DNA of 64,000 bases from JAGIBJ01 sp032119595 (GCA_032119595.1 JAUMBQ010000006.1:434001-498000), one strand, 5' to 3'. Counted from the stretch's first letter, positions 55,917 through 64,000 are shown. The notes: a model not told the origin generated them from the sequence alone. A program made the numbers and translations.

Positions 55917-57446
55917 ATGCACCACCGCCGATCCATCCACCACGACCCGGCCGCGACTCCCGTCGCGACCAGCGCACATGGCCACACCAGCGGCCACCAC
56001 CCCGCCAGCGCCCACGACCCAGCCGCGGCCCATGCGCCCACGCGCTGGCCGCTCTTGCTGCTCCTCTGCATCGCGCAGCTCATGGTGATCCTCGACATCA
56101 GCGCCGTGAACGTCGCGCTCCCAGACCTCGCCCAAGACCTGGGCATCGCCCAGGCCGACCTCGGCTGGACGATCACGAGCTACTCGCTGATCTTCGGCAG
56201 CCTGCTGCTCTTCGGTGGCCGCGCCGCTGACCTCCTCGGGCGCCGCCGCATGTTCCTCACGGGCCTGGGCGTGTTCACCGTCGCCTCGCTCGGAACCGCC
56301 CTCGCCGACAGCGCGACCACCCTGTTCGCCGCCCGTGCCAGCCAAGGCCTCGGCGCGGCGATGCTCTCGCCGGCCGCCCTGTCGATCCTCACGACCGCAT
56401 TCCACGGCCCGGAGCGCGCCAAGGCGCTCGGCATCTGGGGTGCTGTTGGTGGCGCCGGAGCCGCGATCGGCGTGCTGCTGGGTGGCGTCCTGACGGAGCT
56501 CGTCGACTGGCGCGCGATCTTCGTGATCAATCTGCCCGTCGGGCTCGTCCTGGCCCACCATGCCCTTTCGACCCTTCCGGCCGACGCCGATCGTCCGCGC
56601 TGGCGCGGCCTGGATCTGCCTGGTGCCCTGATCGGCACGGTCAGCCTCGGTGCCCTGGTCTACGCCCTGTCGCAGGTCCAGTCGAGCGGGTGGACCTCCA
56701 CGGAGACCCTCGTCGTCGGCGGTGCCGGGATCGCCGGGCTGGTCGGCTTCGCCGCCATCGAACTCCACACCAAGCAGCCGCTGCTGCGCATCCAGCGCCT
56801 CACCGACCGCGCCATCGGCGGCGGATTCGTGCTGATGCTCGCCGGGTCGGCCGTCCTCTTCGGCTCGTTCCTGCTGTCGTCGATCTACCTGCAGAGCGTG
56901 CTGGGCGCCAGCGCCCTGGAGACGGGCCTTGCCTTCCTGCCGTTCGCGGTCGCGATCGGTGCGGGCGTCCATGCCGGGAACCACGTGATCACGCATGCCG
57001 GCGTCCGCATCCCGCTCGCCATCGGGTTCGCAGTCACGGCCGGCGGCATGCTGCTGCTCTCCCGGGTTGGCGCCGACGGGAGCTTCGTCGCCAGCGTGCT
57101 GCCGGGCATGCTCGTCGCCGGCATCGGACTCGGGATCATTCTCGTGGCGGTTGCCGTCTCCGTCCTCACCGGCGCGGCCGACCACGAGGCCGGCATGCTG
57201 TCGGGCCTCAACACCACCGGCCATGAGATCGGAGGCTCGCTCGGCATTGCGATCCTGGCCACGATTGCCGCCAGCGGAACCGGCGGCCCAGCGGCTGCCG
57301 CGACCAGCGCCGACGGGATCGGCGACGCGTTCCTCGTCGCTGCGATCATCGCGGCGACTGCCAGCGCCGTCGCGCTCGTCATCCTGCCGTCCGCCCGGAC
57401 GTTCCTCCCCAAGCTCGCGCTCGCTCCGCGCGTGGCGGTGCACTAA
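55917..57446 (+). CDS. DHA2-family MFS drug efflux transporter (EmrB/QacA type)
   Basis: 509 residues, GGAG six bases before the ATG. A soluble N-terminal arm of about 45 residues is rich in histidine (MHHRRSIHH, SAHGHTSGHH). Fourteen membrane segments follow, with motif A-like GGRAADLLGRRRMFLTGL, motif D-like LDISAVNVALPDLAQDL and motif C-like GAVGGAGAAIGVLLGG. These transporters are drug/proton antiporters. First gene of an operon with a TetR repressor and a small membrane protein. Confidence 0.92.
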   Translation: MHHRRSIHHDPAATPVATSAHGHTSGHHPASAHDPAAAHAPTRWPLLLLLCIAQLMVILDISAVNVALPDLAQDLGIAQADLGWTITSYSLIFGSLLLFGGRAADLLGRRRMFLTGLGVFTVASLGTALADSATTLFAARASQGLGAAMLSPAALSILTTAFHGPERAKALGIWGAVGGAGAAIGVLLGGVLTELVDWRAIFVINLPVGLVLAHHALSTLPADADRPRWRGLDLPGALIGTVSLGALVYALSQVQSSGWTSTETLVVGGAGIAGLVGFAAIELHTKQPLLRIQRLTDRAIGGGFVLMLAGSAVLFGSFLLSSIYLQSVLGASALETGLAFLPFAVAIGAGVHAGNHVITHAGVRIPLAIGFAVTAGGMLLLSRVGADGSFVASVLPGMLVAGIGLGIILVAVAVSVLTGAADHEAGMLSGLNTTGHEIGGSLGIAILATIAASGTGGPAAAATSADGIGDAFLVAAIIAATASAVALVILPSARTFLPKLALAPRVAVH

Positions 57447-57448
57447 TC

Positions 57449-58066
57449 ATGTCCACAGAACACGACGCAACCACCCCCGAAAAGCCCCGGCGCCGTGCCG
57501 ACGCCGAGCGCAGCATCGCTCGGATCCTCGACGCGGCCGTCGACGCACTCTCTGCGGACCCTGAGGCCAGCCTGGCGGCGATCGCTCGCCAGGCGGGTGT
57601 GGTGCGCGCGACGATCTACATGCACTTCCCGAACCGGGAGGAGCTGCTTGAGGCCGTCACCGATCGCGCCATTGCCGAAGTCGCGGCGGTCATTCAGGCC
57701 GCCGAGCCGGACCGCGGCAGCGCGGAGGAGGCGCTGGCGCGCGTTGTCGTCGCGAGCTGGCAGAAGCTCGGCCGCTACCACGCGCTGGTCGCCGTCAACA
57801 CCAAGCAGCACAGCCACGAGGAGCTTCACGCCCGTCACGCCGCGGCTCTCGGGCTGCTCGTGCCGCTGGTCCAGCGTGGCCAGCAGGACGGGACGTTCCG
57901 GGCAGACGTGCCCTTTGCCTGGCATCTCTCGATGCTGCTCGCCCTGATGCACGCCGCCAGCGGCGAAGTCAACGCCGGGCGCGTGACCGAAGCCGACGCT
58001 CGGCCGGCGCTGGTCGCCTCGGTCTTCGGCGCCCTCGCCGCGGCCTCGCCGGCACCGGGGAGCTGA
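57449..58066 (+). CDS. TetR-family repressor of the MFS operon
   Basis: 205 residues, starting 2 bases after the transporter stop. Helix-turn-helix at about 20-66: AERSIARILDAAVDALSADP, then LAAIARQAGVVRATIYMHFPNREELLEAV. The ligand domain is of usual size. Position and the paired CAGACA...TGTCTG operators upstream of the transporter indicate a drug-induced autoregulated circuit. Confidence 0.9.
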   Translation: MSTEHDATTPEKPRRRADAERSIARILDAAVDALSADPEASLAAIARQAGVVRATIYMHFPNREELLEAVTDRAIAEVAAVIQAAEPDRGSAEEALARVVVASWQKLGRYHALVAVNTKQHSHEELHARHAAALGLLVPLVQRGQQDGTFRADVPFAWHLSMLLALMHAASGEVNAGRVTEADARPALVASVFGALAAASPAPGS

Positions 58067-58067
58067 G

Positions 58068-58538
58068 ATGCCGGCCACGCCAAACCCAGTCGCGGTCGGC
58101 ACTCAGGTCCCGCCAGCGGCGTGTACGCCGAACGCGACGAACCGCAAGGCCATGCTCTGGGGCGTCGCCTTCGGTTTGCTGCAGGCGCTGACCCCGCTGC
58201 TGTTCTGGTGGCTGGACAGCGCGACGGTCTACGGCCTCGGGCTCGCCGTGATCGCCGCGATCTACGTGGGCTTCGCCGTCGCAGACGGGCGCCCGAAGGT
58301 CATTGCCGTCGAGACCAGCGTGGCCTTCGGCTTCGTGATCCTGGCTGCGGCCGCGGTCGTCGGGTCGCCTTGGCTGCTCGTCGCGGGCCTGGCCGGCCAC
58401 GGCCTCAAAGACCTCTGGCAGCATCGGACCCAGTTCGTCTCTGGCACACGGTGGTGGCCACCGTTCTGCATGGTCATCGACGCGGTCGTCGCGGCGATCA
58501 TCGTGGTTGAGATCGCGGCCGGCATGTCGTTTCGGTAG
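58068..58538 (+). CDS. Small four-helix membrane protein in the MFS operon
   Basis: 156 residues, one base after the TetR stop with GGGAG five bases upstream. Four hydrophobic segments: MLWGVAFGLLQALTPLLFWW, VYGLGLAVIAAIYVGFAV, VAFGFVILAAAAVVGSPWLL and FCMVIDAVVAAIIVVEIAAG. A conserved-looking HGLKDLWQHR sits between helices 3 and 4. No family recognised; possibly an accessory to efflux or an independent passenger. Confidence 0.72.
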   Translation: MPATPNPVAVGTQVPPAACTPNATNRKAMLWGVAFGLLQALTPLLFWWLDSATVYGLGLAVIAAIYVGFAVADGRPKVIAVETSVAFGFVILAAAAVVGSPWLLVAGLAGHGLKDLWQHRTQFVSGTRWWPPFCMVIDAVVAAIIVVEIAAGMSFR

Positions 58539-58663
58539 CGAGGCGGTGCCGCCGCCCGGATGCAGCGCGCCGCCGCCGGCTCGGCATGCTCGCGGGAAAT
58601 CCCTCGCGGGAATGCAGCTGATCCCTGAGGTTGCGCGGCCTGGCGGCGCATACGGTCCCGGGC

Positions 58664-59347
58664 ATGACTGCCACGATCACGAGCCGTGCCCGCGCTATGC
58701 CGGCCAGCCAGACGCACCGGGCGCTGCTCGCCTGCGGCGTGCTCTACGGCCTGACCTACGTCGTGGCCAACGATGTCATCGCGGGCCTGTTCATCTACGA
58801 CGGCTACGACCCGATCGATCAGGCCATCAGCGAGCTGTCGGCGAAGGGCGCATCGTCGCGGCCATTCCTCGCGGCGATGCTGCCGATCTGGACCTTGTTC
58901 CTGGTCGGCTTCGGGGTCGGCGTGCGCAGGACTGCGGGGGCAAACCGAGCGCTTCGGATCACGGGCAGCCTGCTGGTGGCGCAAGGGATCTTCGGGGTGC
59001 TCTGGCTGTGGTTTCCGATGAGCGCTCGCGAGGACATCATGCCTGGGGTGACGACATCAAACGACACCGGCCACCTCATTCTCGGCGGCCTCTCGGTTGT
59101 CTTCTTCCTCGCCGAGATCGGCTTCGGCGCCGCCGCGCTCGGCAAGCGCTTCCGGATCTACTCGGTCGCCACCGTGGCGGTTGCGCTCGTGTTCGGCGGG
59201 CTGACCAGCGCGCAGGCGACGAACGTCGCGAATGCCGAGCCCACACCGCTCATGGGCCTCTATGAGCGGGTCAACATCGGTTCGTGGCTGCTGTGGATGG
59301 CGGTGCTCGCGGTGATCCTGCTGCGCAACCGTGCGGAGTCGGACTGA
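58664..59347 (+). CDS. DUF998 family membrane protein
   Basis: 227 residues with six membrane segments. DUF998 features: YDPIDQAISELSAKGASSRP after the first helix, the central TSNDTGHLILGGLSVVFFLA, and the closing GLYERVNIGSWLLWMAVLAV. Function unknown in the family. TACGGT at 58651-58656 lies 7 bases before the ATG, a leaderless arrangement that favours this start over an in-frame one at 58631. Confidence 0.85.
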   Translation: MTATITSRARAMPASQTHRALLACGVLYGLTYVVANDVIAGLFIYDGYDPIDQAISELSAKGASSRPFLAAMLPIWTLFLVGFGVGVRRTAGANRALRITGSLLVAQGIFGVLWLWFPMSAREDIMPGVTTSNDTGHLILGGLSVVFFLAEIGFGAAALGKRFRIYSVATVAVALVFGGLTSAQATNVANAEPTPLMGLYERVNIGSWLLWMAVLAVILLRNRAESD

Positions 59348-59462
59348 CGCCGGCGAGCGAGCCGGGGACGCTGGCCGCGGCATCACGAACGACACGTCGC
59401 GCGCCCGGAGTCCCGACGGTGCGTCGCTTGACACAGCCTGACCGGGCGGATGGAGTGCAGGT

Positions 59463-60170
59463 GTGATTACGCCAGCGGCTCAGTTCGTCCGATCGTCCGA
59501 CCGCGCCCCTGGCCTGTACCTCGGAGACGGCGTCGAGATTCCGGACGACGCCGTGATCGGCGTCAATGTCGTCTTGCATGCGGGCGTGTCGCTGGGTGCG
59601 GGGTGCCTGATCCAAGACGGGGCCGTGCTGGGCAAGCAGCCGCTGCGCAATCCGACGTCGCGCGCTCCGGACGATGTCGGTGGAAGCACCGTCCTTGGCG
59701 ACGGAGTCCTCGTGGGCGCTGGCGCCGTGATCTGCGACGGGGCGACCGTGGGTGCCGGTGCGGTCGTCGGCGACCACGCGTTCATCCGCGAAGGCGCGCA
59801 CATCGGGGCCGGCTGCGTGCTGGGCAACGGTGTCGCGATCGGGTTCGGCGTACCTATCGGGGCGGGCTCGTGGATCCGCAACAACGCCGTTCTGGCGCCC
59901 GAGACGGTCGTCGAGGAGTCGGTATTCATCGGCGTGAACGTGAGCACCACCGACACGAACGGAATGGAGCCGGGGACGGGTCTCCCGCTGCTGGGCGTCA
60001 CGCTGCGCCGCGGCTGCCGCGTGGGCAGCGGCGTCACGTTCCTGCCGGGTGTTGAAGTCGGCGAGGACGCGGTGATCGGCGCCGGCGCCGTCGTGACCGC
60101 GTCGGTGCCGGCGGGTGCGACGGCGATGGGCGTTCCGGCTCGCGTGGTGAGCGCGGCGCCGCACGCGTGA
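59463..60170 (+). CDS. Left-handed beta-helix (hexapeptide repeat) acyltransferase-like protein
   Basis: 235 residues from a GTG with GGAG upstream. The whole chain is hexapeptide repeats ([LIV]GxxxxV style: IGVNVVLHAGVSLGAGCLI, VGAGAVVGDHAFIREGAHIG, then VGSGVTFLPGVEVGEDAVIG). A loop TNGMEPGTGLPLLG lies between coils and the end reads AGATAMGVPARVV. It resembles sugar N- or O-acetyltransferases. Its stop overlaps the glycosyltransferase start (GTGA), so the pair probably decorates one surface glycan. Confidence 0.85.
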   Translation: MITPAAQFVRSSDRAPGLYLGDGVEIPDDAVIGVNVVLHAGVSLGAGCLIQDGAVLGKQPLRNPTSRAPDDVGGSTVLGDGVLVGAGAVICDGATVGAGAVVGDHAFIREGAHIGAGCVLGNGVAIGFGVPIGAGSWIRNNAVLAPETVVEESVFIGVNVSTTDTNGMEPGTGLPLLGVTLRRGCRVGSGVTFLPGVEVGEDAVIGAGAVVTASVPAGATAMGVPARVVSAAPHA

Positions 60171-61303
60171 CCCTCTCGATCCTCTGCCCCACCCGCGATC
60201 CTGGTCCGCGCGTGCGGGCATTGCTGGAGCCGCTGCGCGCGGTCGCTGACGAGATCGTGGTCGCCGCCGACAGCACGGCGCCAGAGGAGCACCTCGGGCA
60301 TTACGCGGCCGTCGCCGACCGCGTGCTGCGCTTCGATCGCGGCCCCCGACACAGCGCCCTCAGCTGGCTCCATGCCCAGTGCCGCGGCGATTGGATCCTG
60401 CTCCTCGCTGGCGACGAGGTGGTCTCTGGCGAACTCCTCGACGCCCTGCCGGAACTCACGGCCCGCCGAGATGCGCAGCAGGTGTCGTTCACGCTCCGCT
60501 GGCTGTGGCCGGACTCCGGGCGCTGGCTCTCCGGCGCGCCCTGGTACCCCGACTTCCAGACCCGTCTGATGCGGAACGACGGGACCCTGCGCTTCCGCGG
60601 CCTGCAGCACGAACTCGCCGTCCCGACCGCACCGGCACGCTTCAGCGACCTGCCGATCTGGCACCTGAGCCTGCTCGCCTCCGGCGTCGAGGAGCGGCGG
60701 GCGAAAGTCGCGGCAAATGTCGCGGCCCGCGCCGGCCTGACGGCAGAAAGCGGCGGAGAACTCAACGCGGCCTACTACCTCCCCGAGGATCGCTCGGGCC
60801 CGCCGGCCACGCAGCCGGTCCCGGCCGCCGACCGGGCACGCATCGACGCCGTGCTGCATGCCAGCGGCGAGGCGCCCCCTGCGCCGACCGTCCCAATCGC
60901 CGGGCGCTCAGAGATCGACCCGTTCTGGAGCCAGCGCGAGGTCGGGGCCGGTCCGCTGCGCTGCGAGATCACGCTCCTGGACCGAGCCCCGGTACTGATG
61001 CGCTGCGGGCAGGTGCGGACGGTCTACGCCCGGGTCCGCAACGACGGCCCAGAGCCCTGGACCTGGGGCCTCGACGGGCTGCCGCCGTTCCGGATGGGCT
61101 TCCGCTGGCACGGCGCGAGCGCGCCGCCCGAGGGTCGCGCCGCGTTGCCGTGCGACGTGCCGGTCGGCGCCGAGGCGATCGTGCCGATCCACATCACGCC
61201 GCCGGATCAGACCGGGCGCTTCGTCCTGGAACTGGACATGGTGCTCGAGCACGTGCGCTGGTTTCAGTGCCCGCTGCGCGTCACGGTGGACGTCAGCCGC
61301 TGA
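60167..61303 (+). CDS. GT2-like glycosyltransferase with C-terminal Ig-like domain
   Basis: 378 residues. N-terminal GT-A fold: LSILCPTRDPGPRVRALL, ADEIVVAADSTA, then DWILLLAGDEVVSGEL, where the DxD-type position reads A-G-D-E. SGAPWYPDFQTRLMRNDG and HLSLLAS follow. A C-terminal beta sandwich (about 265-378: CGQVRTVYARVRNDGPEPW, ALPCDVPVGAEAIVPI) is the Ig-like module seen in related actinobacterial glycosyltransferases. It overlaps the acyltransferase gene by 4 bases. Confidence 0.82.
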   Translation: MTLSILCPTRDPGPRVRALLEPLRAVADEIVVAADSTAPEEHLGHYAAVADRVLRFDRGPRHSALSWLHAQCRGDWILLLAGDEVVSGELLDALPELTARRDAQQVSFTLRWLWPDSGRWLSGAPWYPDFQTRLMRNDGTLRFRGLQHELAVPTAPARFSDLPIWHLSLLASGVEERRAKVAANVAARAGLTAESGGELNAAYYLPEDRSGPPATQPVPAADRARIDAVLHASGEAPPAPTVPIAGRSEIDPFWSQREVGAGPLRCEITLLDRAPVLMRCGQVRTVYARVRNDGPEPWTWGLDGLPPFRMGFRWHGASAPPEGRAALPCDVPVGAEAIVPIHITPPDQTGRFVLELDMVLEHVRWFQCPLRVTVDVSR

Positions 61304-61306
61304 TCG

Positions 61307-61696
61307 CTACCAGAGCTTCTGCTTCTTCTTGCGCTTCTTCGCGGGCGCGCCGGTCCGTACCGGCGTTCCGGTGCGCTGCCAGGCGTTCATGCCACCGCTC
61401 ACATTGCGGGCGTCGACGCCCGCCGCCCGGGCCGCGGCGACGGCTCGACTGCTCCGGGCACCAGAGCGACATACAAAAGCGACCGGGACACCAGACGCAG
61501 CGAGCCGCGGCAACTCGGCCGAGAGCCGGCCGAGCGGAATCATCTCGGCGTCGGGGCAGTGCCCGGCACGGACCTCATCCGGCTCTCGCACGTCGACGAG
61601 CAGGATCGAACCGTCGGCTGCGGCCGCTGATGCAGCGGCTGGCGTCAGATCGGCCGAGGCGCTGCGGCCACCATTGAGGAATGAAAGCAAAGACAT
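61307..61696 (-). CDS. Small rhodanese with Lys-rich tail
   Basis: 129 residues. The rhodanese domain shows LLVDVREPDEVRAGHCPDA and active-site loop FVCRSGARSSRAV with the catalytic Cys, then NVSGGMNAWQ. The tail is AKKRKKKQKLW. It handles sulfane sulfur, here as the last gene of the sulfur operon, 18 bases after the persulfide dioxygenase gene. Convergent with the glycosyltransferase gene, 3 bases apart. Confidence 0.92.
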   Translation of the reverse strand: MSLLSFLNGGRSASADLTPAAASAAAADGSILLVDVREPDEVRAGHCPDAEMIPLGRLSAELPRLAASGVPVAFVCRSGARSSRAVAAARAAGVDARNVSGGMNAWQRTGTPVRTGAPAKKRKKKQKLW

Positions 61697-61714
61697 CGTG
61701 AGGGGTCCTTCCGG

Positions 61715-62836
61715 TCAGCCGGCCGAGCAGCTGTTGCCGCCGGTTTCGAGGTCGAGGTCGATCGGGGCTTCGCCCGAGTTCACGGCGATGATCGCCTGGT
61801 AATTGGCGGGGCGGGGTGGCATCCCGGCGACGAGCGCTTCCGCGAAGGCCGCGGCGTCGTCGATCTGCAGCTCAGGAACGTGCGCGCGGACCTCGCCGAG
61901 CGTCGGAGCGACCGGGCCGGTCAGGATGCCTGGGTTTGCGTGCCCCGGAAGCAGGATCGCGTCGTCACCGAGCGACAGCACGCGCGTCCGGAGCGTGTCG
62001 TGCAAACGCGTAGCCATCGCGCGGCTGCCCTCCGGATCGCCCTCCTGCAGATCAGGGCGAGCAATGCCGTCGGCGAAGAGCGAGTCGCCACCGATCAGCA
62101 CGTGTTCACCAATCACGAGGCCGGTCATGTCGGTCGTGTGTCCCGGCAGCCCGACGACGCGCAGCGACTGTTCGCCGAGCGCGATCGTGTCGCCGTCGTG
62201 CATCGGCTCGATGCGGTCGGCGTAGGCCAGGCCCCTGGCAACCGCGGGCGCAGGGAGGCGCAGCGTCGCGCCAGTCCGATCGGCGAGCGCACGCGCCCCG
62301 GAGAGGTGGTCGGCGTGGATGTGCGTGTCGACGACATCGGTGATCGTGACGCCCAGCTTGTCGGCGAGCCGAAGGTAGGTGTCTGGGTCCGGCGCGGGGT
62401 CGACCACGAGTGCGTGGCCACCGGAAGCAACCACGTACGAGAGGCAGCCGCGGCCGGGGCGCTGGACCTGAAGGATCTCAACGCCGGAGAGGCCGGTCTC
62501 GACCGGAACGGCCTGCAGCGCCGCGATCCAGCCGCGCATGCCGCCTTCCAGGACGGATGCGTCGGTCCCTCGCTTGCGCAGCTCTTCGGCCACCTTGAAG
62601 GCGGAGATTCCGCGATTGCAGACGACCACCACCGCACTCGGCAGCGAATCGGCCGCAGCAGCGGGGTCCGCGAGAACCTGCACCGAGGCGCGCTGCGTCA
62701 CGCTCACGCCCGGGCCAGAGATCGTCCAGCCGTCCGCTCCGCGGACGTCGAGGAGGTCGACCGGTTCACCGGCGTCCACGCGGGCGAGAAGCTGGGCAGG
62801 GGTGATCGTGGGGATCTCGGTCGCGACAAGCGTCAT
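61715..62836 (-). CDS. Rhodanese-persulfide dioxygenase fusion (ETHE1/Blh-like)
   Basis: 373 residues from the ATG at 62836, chosen because AGGAGG lies five bases upstream; an ATG at 62866 is possible. Residues 12-112 form a rhodanese domain with VVVCNRGISAF (C73). Residues 118-330 form the ETHE1-type metallo-beta-lactamase domain: DTHIHADHLSG (H172, H174, D176, H177), LPGHTTDMTG (H233), GGDSLFADGIARPDLQEGD (D251) and LLPGHANPG. ETHE1 enzymes oxidise glutathione or other low-molecular-weight persulfides to sulfite. The exporter upstream could remove the sulfite. Confidence 0.93.
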   Translation of the reverse strand: MTLVATEIPTITPAQLLARVDAGEPVDLLDVRGADGWTISGPGVSVTQRASVQVLADPAAAADSLPSAVVVVCNRGISAFKVAEELRKRGTDASVLEGGMRGWIAALQAVPVETGLSGVEILQVQRPGRGCLSYVVASGGHALVVDPAPDPDTYLRLADKLGVTITDVVDTHIHADHLSGARALADRTGATLRLPAPAVARGLAYADRIEPMHDGDTIALGEQSLRVVGLPGHTTDMTGLVIGEHVLIGGDSLFADGIARPDLQEGDPEGSRAMATRLHDTLRTRVLSLGDDAILLPGHANPGILTGPVAPTLGEVRAHVPELQIDDAAAFAEALVAGMPPRPANYQAIIAVNSGEAPIDLDLETGGNSCSAG

Positions 62837-62878
62837 CGAAGCCTCCTGGGTCTGGAATCCGAACATGGCCAAAGCCTA

Positions 62879-62902
62879 CTATACAATTGCTTAGTTGTAT
62901 AG
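62879..62902. promoter_or_regulatory. AT-rich palindromic operator of the sulfur operon
   Basis: CTATACAA (62879-62886) and TTGTATAG (62895-62902) are exact inverted arms 8 bases apart, in sharp contrast to the GC-rich surroundings. The minus-strand TATAGT at its edge (62878-62883) can act as a -10 for the dioxygenase gene. Position fits an ArsR/BigR-type or CsoR-like persulfide sensor; no such gene is in the window. Confidence 0.65.
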
Positions 62903-63031
62903 CGGTGCTTGGACGGCTGGACAAACGGCGTTCAGCCAGGCCCAATTTGGGGACGCTGTTCGCCCAAGATTCGGATCGCCGAGATAGCCGAGGTCGCCGG
63001 CTCAATTGGAGTCGCGCGGTTCGCGCGGCCG

Positions 63032-63790
63032 TCAGACGCCGACACCAGCGAGCGTGGCCGCACCGACACCCACGGCCACGAGCGCGACGAGCACGGCGAA
63101 ACCACGGCCGAGCTCGCGAACGGGCACCCGGGGCGCCAGGCGGGCACCGGCGAACGCCCCAACGACCGTCGCCGTCCCCATTCCGAGCGCGACCTCGGCG
63201 TCCAGCGGATTCCCGGCGACGAGGTGCGACGCGAGCCCGGCGAGCGACACGATGAGCACGATCACCATCGAGGTGCCCATCGCCTGTCGCATGCCGAAGC
63301 TGAGCCCGATCGCAAGCGCCGGCACGATCACGAACCCGCCACCAACGCCGATGAGCCCGGTGAGCGCGCCGACGGCGAACCCGATCGGCAAGAGCGTTTT
63401 CGCCCGAGCCCGCGGGCAACCCACGTCCGACGCATCCTGCCCAGCCCGCTCCCAGGTGGCTCGGGCGGCGACGAGCATCACAACGCTGAACACGAGCAAC
63501 AGCGCCGAACCACCAACGACCCCGTTGAGCGCCGTGCCGAGAGCGCTGCCGACCACCGCCGCCGACGCAAACCACGCCGCCGACGACCAACAGACGGTGC
63601 CGCGCCGCATCTGAGCAACCGCGCCAGTCGCTGTCGCCGCGGCGACGACCGCCAGGCTCACGGTCGTCGCAGCATGCACGTCAAGACCCACGGCGTAGAC
63701 GAGCACCGGCACAGCGAGCACCGCGCCACCGCCGCCGACCATCCCGACGACCATGCCGATCGCGACGCCAAAGAGGATCGCCGCGATCAC
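63032..63790 (-). CDS. TauE/SafE-family sulfite/anion exporter
   Basis: 252 residues from the GTG at 63790; longer frames add non-membrane sequence that overlaps the promoter. Eight membrane segments with the two TauE half motifs: VVGMVGGGGAVLAVPVLVY and TGLIGVGGGFVIVPALAIG, then FGMRQAMGTSMVIVLIVSL and FAGARLAPRVPVREL. It exports sulfite or related anions. First gene of the operon leading to the persulfide dioxygenase and rhodanese. Its start overlaps the stop of a 24-codon ORF. Confidence 0.88.
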   Translation of the reverse strand: MIAAILFGVAIGMVVGMVGGGGAVLAVPVLVYAVGLDVHAATTVSLAVVAAATATGAVAQMRRGTVCWSSAAWFASAAVVGSALGTALNGVVGGSALLLVFSVVMLVAARATWERAGQDASDVGCPRARAKTLLPIGFAVGALTGLIGVGGGFVIVPALAIGLSFGMRQAMGTSMVIVLIVSLAGLASHLVAGNPLDAEVALGMGTATVVGAFAGARLAPRVPVRELGRGFAVLVALVAVGVGAATLAGVGV

Positions 63791-63861
63791 CGCTGCACCG
63801 CCGCGCCAGCGAGCACAGCCGCCAAGGGGCCGGGGCGTCGGATGTTGCGCCAGACTTTCAC
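63787..63861 (-). CDS. Possible 24-residue leader ORF coupled to the exporter gene
   Basis: GTG at 63861 opens a frame that begins VKVWRNIRRPGPLAAVLAG and ends in a TGA overlapping the exporter GTG (GTGA). No ribosome-binding site is evident, but a leaderless start near TTAAGT would fit. Could be a coupling leader or chance. Confidence 0.3.
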   Translation of the reverse strand: MKVWRNIRRPGPLAAVLAGAAVQR

Positions 63862-63866
63862 TACTT

Positions 63867-63884
63867 AACCACTGTACAGTTGTT
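63867..63884. promoter_or_regulatory. Palindrome upstream of the exporter gene
   Basis: AACCACTGT-ACAGTTGTT, 8 of 9 positions symmetric, in an AT-richer patch 77 bases upstream of the exporter start. Possible operator; it does not clearly match the CTATACAA...TTGTATAG site downstream. Confidence 0.4.
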
Positions 63885-63913
63885 TTGCCTGCCTCGCTCG
63901 TTCTCGTGGCCAA

Positions 63914-64000
63914 GACCGGACGGCGCGCCCCTGTCCCCGGTCAAATACCGGCGCGTCGAATAGCCGCCGGCGAGTGATTTAGCGAGGCAAAGCTGGCGGT
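63914..64000. other. Window end, no gene recognised
   Basis: The last 87 bases show no convincing frame or dyad; any upstream member of the sulfur operon would lie beyond the window. Confidence 0.5.

Overview
The window is GC-rich, gene-dense DNA with many GTG and TTG starts, and reads as the chromosome of a monoderm actinobacterium. The gene mix suggests the Solirubrobacterales/Thermoleophilia side of the phylum: large LuxR-type ATPases, many TetR regulators, Lys- and Pro-rich secreted proteins, a SthA-type transhydrogenase and collagen-like/Hcp proteins. That placement is inference; no rRNA, tRNA, CRISPR array, IS element or prophage was seen. About 60 protein genes are supported. At least 14 of them have a TANNNT -10 box 6-7 bases before the start codon, which points to widespread leaderless transcription.

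Layout. 1-8.4 kb: truncated collagen/Hcp protein, UbiB-like kinase, S4 protein, FKBP, an acyl-CoA dehydrogenase (AidB-like)/TetR operon with two operators at its start, and a tandem TetR pair. 8.4-14.4 kb: SNF2 helicase with a HARP-like N-terminus, a secreted protein, and a NUDIX/metallo-beta-lactamase pair. 14.5-18.2 kb: copper operon (CopZ-like, a His-rich anchored protein, CopA), followed by an opposing MerR-type promoter in front of only a 12-codon ORF and the copA terminator. 18.2-22.7 kb: lipase, PAS-degenerate GGDEF protein coupled to an RsbQ-like hydrolase, LuxR regulator. 22.8-30.2 kb: secreted proteins, duplicated secreted lipases, two SDR proteins, SthA. 30.2-31.2 kb: a gene-free kilobase of repeats and large dyads. 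31.2-38.7 kb: LAL-type LuxR ATPase, a C39-like/DUF346 lectin protein, and a decarboxylase coupled through two micro-ORFs to an EamA transporter. 39.0-41.9 kb: three-gene cluster resembling a type VII secretion substrate, peptidoglycan hydrolase and EspG-like partner.

42-50.7 kb holds CMD-family, PHP phosphatase, PfkB kinase, thioredoxin-2 and DUF2202 genes, a rhodanese/response-regulator/histidine-kinase operon, an acylphosphatase/LigD-phosphoesterase-like fusion, YjdM and a putative glycosylase. 50.8-55.1 kb: DHFR-like reductase and a large C25 (gingipain-like) secreted protease. 55.2-61.3 kb: flavodoxin, a DHA2 efflux pump with its TetR and paired operators, membrane proteins, and an acyltransferase/glycosyltransferase pair. 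61.3-64 kb: sulfur-detoxification operon (TauE/SafE exporter, rhodanese-persulfide dioxygenase, rhodanese) with an AT-rich palindromic operator.

Most promising points: the coupled QPHRFG micro-ORFs, the MerR-type promoter with no regulator gene, the acylphosphatase-phosphoesterase fusion, the type VII-like trio, the C39-lectin protein, the RsbQ/PAS-GGDEF pair, the overlapping divergent leaderless promoters, and the structured kilobase at 30.2-31.2 kb.
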